Shown here one piece after another: positions 10,217-19,800 of a stretch of 64,000 bases of DNA. This DNA is from Chloroflexota bacterium (GTDB taxonomy: Bacteria > Chloroflexota > Dormibacteria > Dormibacterales > Dormibacteraceae), in contig VBDR01000027.1 of NCBI GenBank assembly GCA_005882135.1, forward strand, positions 45,866 through 109,865, read 5' to 3'. Each line of letters begins with the position of its first letter. Position 1 is the first letter of the stretch. The position numbers were made by a program, and so were the translations under genes. Below the pieces are notes generated by a model. The model saw only the letters and a program-made list of their open reading frames with translations, had not been told where the DNA came from and searched no databases.

Positions 10217-10585
10217 ATGGACGTCGTCAGCTTCCTTCACGGCTACGGCGCGCGCGTGCTGGTCGTCTTCGCGGTCGTCCTGGCCCTGTGGGGCTCCTAT
10301 CACTATTTTCGCGACCGGCGCTTGAGCGGGGGTTTTCGCTCGACCTACCTGATCATGGCCGCGGTCACCGCGCTGCAGGGATTGCTGGGCCTGGCGGCCC
10401 TGCTCTTGGGAGCCCATCCGACCCAGGGACTGCTGCACATGGTTTACGGCATCTTCGCCGTCCTTTTTCTGCCGGGCGCGTACGCCTATACGCGTGGGAA
10501 CGATTCCCGACGGGAGGCCCTGATCCTCGCCGGCGCTTCTTGGATCGTGACCATTGCCTACTTCAGGGGCATCTCCACGGGCTAG
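10217..10585 (+). CDS. small integral membrane protein, unknown function
   Basis: 122 aa with about four hydrophobic segments; follows the epimerase by 3 bp. Confidence 0.6.
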   Translation: MDVVSFLHGYGARVLVVFAVVLALWGSYHYFRDRRLSGGFRSTYLIMAAVTALQGLLGLAALLLGAHPTQGLLHMVYGIFAVLFLPGAYAYTRGNDSRREALILAGASWIVTIAYFRGISTG

Positions 10586-10609
10586 GCCTGCCTTAAGGTA
10601 ATCGCCGCG

Positions 10610-11635
10610 ATGGATCCATCCGAGCGCCTGACGAAGACGAAATCGCGGCCGCCGATCCCCGCCGACCCGGAACGCCGGATCCTGATCACGGGAGGAGCCG
10701 GTTTCCTCGGCGTCAACGCCGCGGTCCACCTGATCAAGGAAGGCTGGTTCGTGACCTTGCTCGACAACCTCAGCCGCCCAGGCACCGAACGCAACCTCAA
10801 GTGGCTGATCACCCGGTACCCCAACCGAACCTCGTTCATCAAAGAGGACGTGAGGAACGCCAGCGCGTTGCCGGAGCACGTGAGGGGCCAGGACGCCATC
10901 CTCCACCTGGCGGGGCAGGTGGCGGTCACGACCTCGCTCGTCGACCCTGGGACCGACTTCGACGTCAACGCGCGGGGCACGCTCAACATGCTCGAGGCAG
11001 TCCGCCTCCACAACCACGACGCGCCCTTTCTCTTCGCATCGACGAACAAGGTCTACGGAAAGCTCGACGAGAACAACTCCGCCTGTAAAGAAACGCAGCC
11101 GATTGACTTCCACAGCCCATACGGATGCAGCAAGGGCGCCGCCGACCAGTACGTCAGGGATTACGCCCGCTGCTTCCACATGAACACCGTCGTGCTTCGG
11201 CAGAGCTGCATCTACGGCGCTCACCAGTACGGCACCGAGGATCAGGGCTGGGTCGCCCACTTCGTGCACTCGATCCTCAATGAGCGGCCGCTCACCATCT
11301 ACGGCGACGGCACCCAGGTCCGCGATCTGCTCGACGCTCGCGACCTGAGCGCCCTGTATGCAATCGCGATCGACAAGATCGGCATCACGCGGGGCGAGAT
11401 CTACAACGTCGGCGGCGGAGCCGAAAATCAGCGCAACCTCCTGGAGGTCATCGATCAGATCGGTGAGCTGACCGGCAGGAAGCCGCAGTTCAGCCATTCG
11501 GACTGGCGCGAAGGCGACCAGAAGTTTTACGTGAGCGACATCACCAAGGCGAACAACGATCTGGGCTGGACGCCACAGATTCCGTTCGAACGCGGCCTGC
11601 GCGAGCTGATCTCGTGGGCCGAGTCGGTCAACTGA
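10610..11635 (+). CDS. NAD-dependent epimerase/dehydratase, CDP-paratose 2-epimerase-like
   Basis: RILITGGAGFLGVNAAVHLIKEGWFVTLLDNLSRPGTERNLKWL; YGCSKGAADQYV. Confidence 0.85.
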   Translation: MDPSERLTKTKSRPPIPADPERRILITGGAGFLGVNAAVHLIKEGWFVTLLDNLSRPGTERNLKWLITRYPNRTSFIKEDVRNASALPEHVRGQDAILHLAGQVAVTTSLVDPGTDFDVNARGTLNMLEAVRLHNHDAPFLFASTNKVYGKLDENNSACKETQPIDFHSPYGCSKGAADQYVRDYARCFHMNTVVLRQSCIYGAHQYGTEDQGWVAHFVHSILNERPLTIYGDGTQVRDLLDARDLSALYAIAIDKIGITRGEIYNVGGGAENQRNLLEVIDQIGELTGRKPQFSHSDWREGDQKFYVSDITKANNDLGWTPQIPFERGLRELISWAESVN

Positions 11636-12470
11636 CCTGCCGCACGCAGGTGAAGTGACCGCAGCCGCCCGGCAGCGCACGTAGCAACCGAGCCTCTCCC
11701 CACGCGGTCGTCGCCACAGCACGACTGACGCCGCGCATCACGCTGCCGGCGACACCATGTCGCTCCGCGGACATGTCCTCGACCGACCCGCTTACGGGCC
11801 CGCGCAAGTCGAGCCACGAGAAATAGAGAAGGTCGAGGACCTGCAGCACGAAGTGGTAGCTCCACCGCGTGCGGATCACGGGCAAGCCGGCTGCCGCCGC
11901 CATGGCGCGGAACCTTGCCGCGGAAAAGACCTGGATGTGGCCGCCGTGGCGGACCTTGGCCGTCCAACGCGTGCCGCATCCGACGAGACGGTAGAGGGTG
12001 CGTGGCTGGCCTTCGAGAGGCAGCACGATGTGAAATCCACCTCCAGGCTTCAAGACGCGCACCACCTCGCGCAGCACGCGCTCCGGTTCATCGACGTGCT
12101 CCAGCACATCGAAGATCCAGACGAAATCGAGCTCGCCGTCCCCGAACGGCAGTCGCTCCGCGGTCGCCAGCCTGAAATCGACGCCCTGCGGGGAGGCGCT
12201 TGCCGCCGCGATCGCCGAATGGCTGACGTCGCACCCGAACACCTCGAGGTCGGAGCGCTCGCGCTTGACCGCTTTCGCGACCGATCCCGCCCCGCAGCCG
12301 ACGTCCAGCACGCGCCCGTGTACGGGTCCCAGATCCTGCAGCAGGTAGCGCAGCTTGAGCCCGTTCATGTACCACGGCTTCGGGCGCAACGGCGCGGCAC
12401 CCCAGCGCTTGGCCTCGTAGTCGAAGGACGCCGCAGGCGCTAGGGGCTTGCGGATCGCGCTGCCTGGCAT
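11628..12470 (-). CDS. class I SAM-dependent methyltransferase
   Basis: GRVLDVGCGAGSVAKAV...LDFVWIFDVLEHVDEPERVLREVVRVLKPGGGFHIVLP. Start inferred at MPGSAIRK. Confidence 0.85.
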   Translation of the reverse strand: MPGSAIRKPLAPAASFDYEAKRWGAAPLRPKPWYMNGLKLRYLLQDLGPVHGRVLDVGCGAGSVAKAVKRERSDLEVFGCDVSHSAIAAASASPQGVDFRLATAERLPFGDGELDFVWIFDVLEHVDEPERVLREVVRVLKPGGGFHIVLPLEGQPRTLYRLVGCGTRWTAKVRHGGHIQVFSAARFRAMAAAAGLPVIRTRWSYHFVLQVLDLLYFSWLDLRGPVSGSVEDMSAERHGVAGSVMRGVSRAVATTAWGEARLLRALPGGCGHFTCVRQVS

Positions 12471-13069
12471 TCGGCCGCCGGCACCGGGCGCACTGTCACG
12501 CCCACAATCTTCCAACCCGCCTGCGGCAACTCGCCGACATCGATGAACCAATCCGGATGCACCTGCAGCGCCCTGGTCAAATCCGCGTCGCCGGCCGGGA
12601 TTGCGATCAACCGGATGTCATTCGTGCCCAGCCAGCACCGGACCAGCATGCTGACGGCGACCTCATGATCCTCATACCGATAGCCGGAGGGCGGGTACGC
12701 AAACGGGTCGTACATCTCGCTTACCAGATGCCTCCGCTCGACATGCCCGTATGTGATGTCGGGGCGGTCGGGCGGCACCGCCAGCGCGTGTCTGTTGTAG
12801 CCGGGTTCGTTGTACCAGCCACCGAGCTGCTTGCTTTCCTCGACGGTGGCCTGCCCGTCACCGTATGGACCGGGGTTCTCGGGGTTGCTGAACACGAACA
12901 TATAAAGGAGACGAGGGACCGCCGCCACGGCTGCCAGGGTGGCGGTCCAAGCCCAGAAGTGACGATGCGCCTCGGGCTTGACGACCTCGACTTGCGACTG
13001 CGGCTCGTCTCCCTCTTCCTCGTCAGCCAGCAGCCGGGGCAGCAGCTTCAAGCCGATGCGGCTTGCAAC
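12440..13069 (-). CDS. conserved hypothetical, one predicted TM, in glycosyltransferase operon
   Basis: Overlaps both neighbours; TM WTATLAAVAAVPRLLYMFVF. GTG start at 13069 inferred. Confidence 0.5.
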   Translation of the reverse strand, partial: VASRIGLKLLPRLLADEEEGDEPQSQVEVVKPEAHRHFWAWTATLAAVAAVPRLLYMFVFSNPENPGPYGDGQATVEESKQLGGWYNEPGYNRHALAVPPDRPDITYGHVERRHLVSEMYDPFAYPPSGYRYEDHEVAVSMLVRCWLGTNDIRLIAIPAGDADLTRALQVHPDWFIDVGELPQAGWKIVGVTVRPVPAAECQAARSASP

Positions 13070-15276
13070 CCGACCTCTTCGTGCGCGCGGGCGACTTCCA
13101 GCACCGCGCGTTCGAGGACGTCGATATGCCTTTCCCAGTCGAAGCGCCGGGCCCACTCAAAAGCGCGCTGACCGGTGGCCTGGTTCTCGTTGCGATTCTC
13201 GAGCAGCTTGGAGATGCCGGCGGCGTAGTCGTCGACATCCAGAGGTTCGGCCAGGTATCCGGTCCCGGGCCCCACGGTGACGGTGGGACCGGCCTGATTC
13301 CACGCGACCACTGGAATGCCTTTGGCCATCGACTCGATCACCCCCATGCCGAAGTCCTCTTCCGGCGCCGGGTAGACGTAGACGGCGGCGCCTTCGTACA
13401 GCGCCTGCAGCTCGTCCTCGGTGATCGCGCCCAGGAGCAGCACCGCATCCCCCAGGCCAAGCTCCGCGACGAGCGTCATCAGCGAATCGGTGTGCGACGT
13501 CGACGGCCCAGGCACGACGAGCTGGGCGCGCGGGTTACGCTTGCGCACCTCGAGCATGGCGCGGATCGCGAGGTCGAACCGCTTCTGCGGGTAGTGGCGG
13601 TTGGTCAGCAGGACGTAGGGCCGCCGGATCGGATAACCGTTGATGGTCAGGCCGCCTGAAAACCGGCCCTCGATCGGGAGCGGAAAACCAGAGCCCGCCA
13701 CATGGCATCCCGCCGGGCAATCGACGGCTTCGCGCCGGTAGGTCCTGCGGATGATATCGCCGATGTAGTTGCCGTTGACCAGCAGCTGGTCCGCCTCCTG
13801 GACCGAGCGGCGGTCGGCCCACGCGACAAATCGCGCCGCGCGCAGGACGATGGCCGCCAGCAGGCGGTAGTCGGCGTTGGAGACCCACCCGGTCTGGCGG
13901 TCGATGTTGCGCGGGTAGACAAGACGGTTGGGCTGATTCAGGTAGACCACGTAAGGCACGTCCATCAGGCGCGCCGCCCACCACGCGATCCACGCGCTGG
14001 GCTGGTTGCAGCCGACGATCGCGTCGACGCCGCGGAAGCGCCACGCATACAGCGGCATGAGCAGCGAGGTGGCGGCCATCTGCACCGCCTCCCGGAAAGG
14101 AAACCAGCGCGGGAGCTGGGGCAGGAACGTCCTCACCTGCACCTCGCCGATCAGGTCGGGGTAGCAGCGCGACGCATCGACGGTGGGCGCGTAGCACTCG
14201 ACCTCGTAACCGCGCCGGCGCAGGCCGAGCACCTCTTCGATGACCAGCCGCTCGCCGCCGCCCGAGTACGTGAACCCGCAGTGGAAGACCGCGATTCGCC
14301 GTGGTCCTCCCGCTCGCGCGCGACGCCTGCCACCGACCAGGAAGAGACTCAGCACGCCGAGCGACAGCGCGTTGGCGGCGGTGATCGCGTGGTACAGGAC
14401 GATCGCGCCGGCCGCCACGCCCGACGCCAACCCGAGTCCCCCGCCCAGGACCAGCGACCCGGCGACCTCGAGGTTGCCGAGGTATCCGGGGCCGGCCGGC
14501 ACCGCAAAGCTCAGGAGCAGCGCCGGGTAGGCGGCCATCGCCTTCAGCGTCGGCACGGAGATGCCGACCGCGGTGAAGAGGAGCGTGAAATTGAACGCGT
14601 CGATCACCAGCGCCAGCGCCGTGAGGGCGCCGAGGCGAGCCGCCAGCTCAGGTGTCCACAGCCCGCGGGCGCCGGCGCGAAACGCAAAAGCCTGGCCGGC
14701 CAGGCCCGCCGCCAACCCCGCCGGGAGCACCCGGCGGGCCAGACGCGAGCGCGCGATTCGCGGCCCGGTCAACGCCGTCCCCAGCACCGCCGCCAGCAGC
14801 GCGATCGCGAGCGCCGCGGCGCCTGCGAGCCCGCGAGGCGCATTGGCCGCGCCAGTCAGCGCGACGACCTCCAGGGCAGCCAGCACGAAGGCCACCGCGG
14901 CAAGGTCGCATGCCTTGTCGATCACGATCGTGGCCAGCGCTGAACCGGCCGGGATGCGGTGCCGGCGCCACAGCCACCACGCCCTGGCCGCGTCTCCGGA
15001 GCGGATGGGGAGCACGTAGTTGAGCAGCCCGCCCGCGGCGTTCATCGCGAACGCCCGCACCATCCCGACCGGCGCGAGCGGCCGCAGCAGCAGCAGCCAG
15101 CGGCGCGCCCTGATGACGCTCGTCACCAGGAACAGCACGATCATCAGCGCGACCGCCCACCAGTTCTGGACGCGCGCATGGGCGACGACCTCGGGCAGGG
15201 AGACGGTGCGGAGCCACAGCCAGAGCAGGGCCAGGCCGAACGCCGTCTGCAGGCCGAGGCGAACCCAGCGGTTCAT
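13048..15276 (-). CDS. fusion of N-terminal flippase-like (YbhN/LPG-synthase TM) domain and C-terminal GT4 glycosyltransferase
   Basis: 742 aa: about 320-aa polytopic UPF0104-like N-half, then RRIAVFHCGFTYSGGGERLVIEEVLGLRRRGYEVECY...YPAPEEDFGMGVIESMAKGIPVVAW (GT4 E-x7-E region). Confidence 0.85.
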   Translation of the reverse strand: MNRWVRLGLQTAFGLALLWLWLRTVSLPEVVAHARVQNWWAVALMIVLFLVTSVIRARRWLLLLRPLAPVGMVRAFAMNAAGGLLNYVLPIRSGDAARAWWLWRRHRIPAGSALATIVIDKACDLAAVAFVLAALEVVALTGAANAPRGLAGAAALAIALLAAVLGTALTGPRIARSRLARRVLPAGLAAGLAGQAFAFRAGARGLWTPELAARLGALTALALVIDAFNFTLLFTAVGISVPTLKAMAAYPALLLSFAVPAGPGYLGNLEVAGSLVLGGGLGLASGVAAGAIVLYHAITAANALSLGVLSLFLVGGRRRARAGGPRRIAVFHCGFTYSGGGERLVIEEVLGLRRRGYEVECYAPTVDASRCYPDLIGEVQVRTFLPQLPRWFPFREAVQMAATSLLMPLYAWRFRGVDAIVGCNQPSAWIAWWAARLMDVPYVVYLNQPNRLVYPRNIDRQTGWVSNADYRLLAAIVLRAARFVAWADRRSVQEADQLLVNGNYIGDIIRRTYRREAVDCPAGCHVAGSGFPLPIEGRFSGGLTINGYPIRRPYVLLTNRHYPQKRFDLAIRAMLEVRKRNPRAQLVVPGPSTSHTDSLMTLVAELGLGDAVLLLGAITEDELQALYEGAAVYVYPAPEEDFGMGVIESMAKGIPVVAWNQAGPTVTVGPGTGYLAEPLDVDDYAAGISKLLENRNENQATGQRAFEWARRFDWERHIDVLERAVLEVARAHEEVGLQAASA

Positions 15277-15298
15277 GAGCTCACGTCGCCTTGGAGTG

Positions 15299-15742
15299 TC
15301 ACAGGGTGCCTTCGAAGTAGAGGGCGGCGCTCAGCTCGGCGCTGTCGAAGCGACGGTGTCCGCCTGGCGTGGTGAGGGTGGGGTGAATCCGGCCGCGACG
15401 CACGGCGCGATTGAGGGTCGGCTGGCTGACTCCCAGCAACCTGGCGGCTTCGCCGGTCGTCAGCAGGCGGGCGCCGTCAGGATCGTCCTGCAAACCCTCC
15501 GCGAAAGCTTCGACCTCGTCCGCGCTGAACCGCCGGTGACCACCCGGGGTGACAAGGGCGGGTCGCAGGAGGCCTCGCGCCACGGCGCGGAGAACCGTCG
15601 CCTGGCTCACGCCCAGGCGGGCTGCTACATCCTTCGAACTGATCAATCTGTGCAAGACGTGTGCTGGAGCAAACGCATCATCAGCTAGTTGCGATCCCGG
15701 CCACAATAGGTCGGCTTGGGATTCCGCGAGTGGCGCAGGCAC
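15299..15742 (-). CDS. DNA-binding protein with two tandem MerR/BldC-like HTH domains
   Basis: Two internal copies: ISSKDVAARLGVSQATVLRAVARGLLRPALVTPGGHRRFSADEV and LTTGEAARLLGVSQPTLNRAVRRGRIHPTLTTPGGHRRFDSAEL. Confidence 0.85.
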   Translation of the reverse strand: MPAPLAESQADLLWPGSQLADDAFAPAHVLHRLISSKDVAARLGVSQATVLRAVARGLLRPALVTPGGHRRFSADEVEAFAEGLQDDPDGARLLTTGEAARLLGVSQPTLNRAVRRGRIHPTLTTPGGHRRFDSAELSAALYFEGTL

Positions 15743-15938
15743 TTCGTCGTTGGAAATATGCAGAGATCGACCAGCCTGTTCGGGGATTTCGTGCCAGACT
15801 TTTCGCTGCGTGCGTGTGCGCGCGGGCCTTCAGAAAGGAATAGCGGAATCATCTTTAGTTAGAACCTCACCCCCCGCAGCCAAGCTCGGTGCCGGTGTCG
15901 AGAAATCGCCCGGCCCGAGCCTTTTTTATGCCTTTTCA

Positions 15939-15986
15939 CCTCCCCACCTTGTGGGGAGGTCGGCGGCGTAGCCGCCGGGTGGGGGC
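15939..15986. repeat. double-hairpin REP-like element
   Basis: CCTCCCC-ACCTTGT-GGGGAGG then CGGCGGC-GTA-GCCGCCG then GGTGGGGGC; intergenic. Confidence 0.75.
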
Positions 15987-15995
15987 GTACACAAG

Positions 15996-16808
15996 CTATT
16001 CCCGGCTCGCCGCCCACTCCCGAACCGCCTCGCGCCAGTGGCGGAGCGGACGGTAGCGGGTCGTGGCGAGGCAGCCGTTGAGGGGTCGCCGCGCCGCCGA
16101 CGGATAGGCGTGGATGGGAATCGACTCGACGGCTACGTCCACCCCACGCTCTACCAGCACCGCCCGTGCGAAGTCATCCCAGCCGGCGCAACCTTCGGCG
16201 ACGGCATGGACGATCCCTGCGGCGCCCCGCTCCACCAGGTCGACTGCCGCGGCGGCCAGATCCCGGGCAAAGGTCGGGTTCACCTTCTGGTCCGAGACAA
16301 CCCGCAGCCTGTCACCCGACCGCGCCCGCTCGAGGATGCGCTGCGGAAAGCTCTGGGGACCGCCGAACACCGCCGCGGTGCGGACGATGAGCAGGTGCGG
16401 GCCCGCCTCGAGCGCACGCCGCTCGCCTTCGAGCTTGGACTTGCCGTAGACGGAAAGCGGCGCTGGCTCATCCGCCTCGACGTAGGGCCGGTCTTCGGCG
16501 CCATCGAAAACGAAGTTGGTCGAGAAATGAACGAGCGTCGCCCCATGACGCCTGGACGAGATCGCCAAGTTGAGCGGACCCTCCGCGTTGACCGCGTACG
16601 CGAGCTCAGGCTCGGTCTCGGCGCGGTCGACTGCGTTGTACGCTGCGCAGTTAAAGACCACCGCCGGCTTTCGGGCCGCGACCAGGGCCTCGACTGCAGC
16701 GGCGTCGGTGATCGACAGGCGGTCGTGTGGGACGGCGGCGTCGGTCCCGAGCAGGCGCACGAGCTCCGAGCCCAGCTGCCCTTTCGCGCCCATCACGAGG
16801 GCATTCAC
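15996..16808 (-). CDS. dTDP-4-dehydrorhamnose reductase-like SDR (RmlD family)
   Basis: MNALVMGAKGQLGSELVRLLG...VFNCAAYNAVDRAETEPELAYAVNAEGP...YGKSKLEGERRAL. Confidence 0.87.
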   Translation of the reverse strand: MNALVMGAKGQLGSELVRLLGTDAAVPHDRLSITDAAAVEALVAARKPAVVFNCAAYNAVDRAETEPELAYAVNAEGPLNLAISSRRHGATLVHFSTNFVFDGAEDRPYVEADEPAPLSVYGKSKLEGERRALEAGPHLLIVRTAAVFGGPQSFPQRILERARSGDRLRVVSDQKVNPTFARDLAAAAVDLVERGAAGIVHAVAEGCAGWDDFARAVLVERGVDVAVESIPIHAYPSAARRPLNGCLATTRYRPLRHWREAVREWAASRE

Positions 16809-19800
16809 ATCGACTCGGTGACCCTTTCTTTGGTGAGCCCTGCCTGCTGCATCAGGAGCGCGGTGATCTCCGGCTCCTCGGCGGGCCGGCCCACCAGGAA
16901 ACCTTGCGCCGCATCGCAGCCCGCTTCGAGCAACACGGCTTCCGCCATCCGGTCCTGAAGGCCTTCGGCCACGACGCGCAGCCCGAGGTTGTGGCCGAGG
17001 CCGACCGCTGAGCGCACGATGGCGCCCGAGTCGGGGTCGGAAGCGAGCGCGGCGACAAACGAGCGGTCGATCTTGATCTCGTTGACAGGCAGTCGCATCA
17101 GGTAGAGCAGCGACGAGTAACCCGTGCCGAAGTCGTCCAGCGAGAGACGGACTCCAATCTCATGAAGACGGTGCAGCGCCTTCGCCGCCGCCGCGGCCAT
17201 CGCCACCCCTTCGGTGATTTCCAGGGTGAGCCGGCTCGGGTCGACCTTGAAGTTGCCGAGTGCGCGAGCGACCATCTCCTCCAGGGAGTGATCCTCGATG
17301 TTGCGCGGCGATACGTTGAGCGAGACCGACACATCGAGCCCGTCCTCGATCCATTTGCAAAGCTGCGTGAGCGCGGCATCGATGACCCACGCCGTAAGCG
17401 GATGGATGATTCCCGTCTCCTCGGCCATCGGGATGAAGCGGTCCGGGGGCATCAAGCCCTCCCGCGGGTGGTTCCAGCGGATGAGCGCCTCGACCGAGTG
17501 GATCGCGCCCGTCGCCAGGGTGATCTGGGGCTGGTAATGGAGGACCAGCTCACCTTGCGGGATCGAGCGGCGCAGCTCGCCGGCGAGCCCTGAACGGCGC
17601 AGCGTCTGCGCCTCCTGCTCCGGCTGATAGAGCGCGTAGCCGCCGCCTGAGCGCTTGGCGACGTACATCGCCACGTCCGCGCGGCGCAGCAGTGTGCTGG
17701 GGTCGTCGCCGTGGACCGGATACATGGCGATCCCGATCGACGCGCCCGTTTCGACCATCTGGTCGGCGATGGCAAACGGGCCCTCGAGCGAGGCGAGGAT
17801 CTTGCGCGCTGTGCCGAGGACGTCTTCCGGATGCTTGGCGTCGGGCGTCAGGACTGCAAACTCGTCACCGCCAAGCCGGGCGATGGTGTCGGTCGCGCGC
17901 AGCACACCGCGCAGGCGAGCGGTGACCTCTTGCAAAAGGCTGTCGCCGCGATCGTGTCCAAGCGCGTCGTTGATGTCCTTGAATCGGTCGAGGTCGAGCA
18001 GCAGCACGCCGAACATCTTCTGGTTGCGCCGCGCGGCAAGCAGCGCCTGGCGCAGGCGGTCGCCGAACAGGCTGCGATTCGGAAGCCCGGTCAAAGCGTC
18101 GTGCAGTGCCTGGTACTCGAGCGCGTCGGTGTGCGCCTTCCGTTCGGAGATGTCGCGCAGCGTTGCGATGAAAAGGTGGCGCGCGCCGACCTGCATCGAG
18201 CTGACGACGAACTCGAGCGGGAACAGGCTCCCGTTCTTGCGCTTCCCCATCGTCTCGTGCGCGCCGCTGACCGGTATGTCGAGCTGCAAGCGCCGCTGCA
18301 GGTAGTTGTCGAATGCGCTCCGATGAGTGGTGGCGATCAGAATGTCGGCCTGCTGCCCGACCAGCTCCTGCTCCGAATAGCCGAAGAGCTTTACCACCGC
18401 GGGATTGCCGGAGTCGATGATCCCGGCCTGGTCGATGGTCGCGAGACCGTCGGACACGTTGTCGAGCACCGACCGCATCCGCTTCTCGCTATCCTGCAGC
18501 GCGACCTCAGCTCGCTTGCGCTCGACGAACTCGCCGATTTGCGAACCGACATCGTTCATGACGGCGACCAGGCCATCGTCCAGGCCGCGCGCCGCCCAGG
18601 TATGGAGCGAGATCATGCCCACGACGCGGCGGCCGCTGCGGACCGGGAAGCCGACAATTCCATGCAGCCCGGACGCGACGGCGGCCGCCGAGCGGGGTGT
18701 TGGATCGCCCGCGAGGTCAGGCATCGCGATCGGTCCGCCCGCCTCCCACACCCGACCCGCGAGTCCCTCGCCGCGGCGGTACGTCTGGTTGGCCGCGGTC
18801 GCCTCGAATGCGGTGGTGTCCCGTCCCGGCCGCTTCCACGAGGTGACGAAATGCATCGCCTCTCGCGGGCCATCGACCTCCCAATATTCGGCCAGCTCCC
18901 AGTCGAGCGTTCGGCACAGGCCCTCGAGCACACCCGGCGCTGCGTTGTCCCAACCAGGCGAGGTCACGAGCGCCTGCGTCACGGCAAACCGCGCCGCCTG
19001 GAGCACCTCGGCTCGCTTACGGTCTCGAATGTCCACCGCGACCGTCTGGAAATAGAGGGGCCGGCTATCGGCGCCGCGGACAAGCCGCATCGTCAGGTCG
19101 ACCCAAACATGCTCGCCGTCCTTGCGCGTATATCGCTTCTCGATGCGACGGCCTTCCTCTTCGCCCGCGAGCATGCTGTGCATCGCGTCCTGCAGAGCCG
19201 CGGCGTCATCGGGGTGCGTGATATCGACCAGCGACAGCGTGCGCACCTCGGTTTCGCTGTAGCCGACGAGCTCGCAGAAGGCGGGGTTCACGGTGGTGAC
19301 GTGGCCATCGAGGCCCGCGAAGGCCATGCCCGCCTGCGCTTGCTGGAAGAGGGTGCGGAAACGAGTCTCGCTTTCCCGCTCGGCGGCTTCCGCGCGCAGC
19401 CGCTCGCTGATGTCGCTGACCAGGGTCAGGAGCTGATCGCGCCGGCTGGTGACGCGATGGATCGCGACCTCCACCTCGACCCGGCGCCCGGACTTGCTGA
19501 TCAGCGCTGACGTGTAGCGCGCAGGCGCGGCGCCGCCGCCAAGCCTTCGTGCCAGGTTCGCGGCCAGGCGATCGCGGTCGTCCGCCGGCGCGAGGTCGAT
19601 CAGCGAAGGCATCGCGGCCAGCTCCTCGCGCGAGTAGCCGGTCAGCGTCACGTAGGCGTCGTTGCCCGCGATGAAACGGCCTTTCTCGGTGATGACAAGA
19701 CCCTCGCCGAGGTCGCTCAGGGTCGCGAGCAGCGAGCTCTGCCGCTCGACCTGGACTCCCAGGTCACGCTCCACCAACCGGCTGGTCAGCAAGGCGAGTA

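Noticed and set aside
9311-11722. 803-aa minus-strand ORF antisense to two epimerases and beyond
   Set aside because: Spans several well-supported plus-strand genes, has no recognisable domains, and is typical of spurious long antisense ORFs in high-GC DNA.
15939-15986. Hairpins as CRISPR repeats or rho-independent terminators
   Set aside because: Copies are dispersed rather than regularly spaced with spacers; no U-tract follows, and two copies are inside coding sequence.
17711-19510. 599-aa plus-strand ORF antisense to the GGDEF/EAL gene
   Set aside because: The opposite frame encodes clear PAS/GGDEF/EAL domains; this ORF is low-complexity Arg/Ala/Asp-rich.
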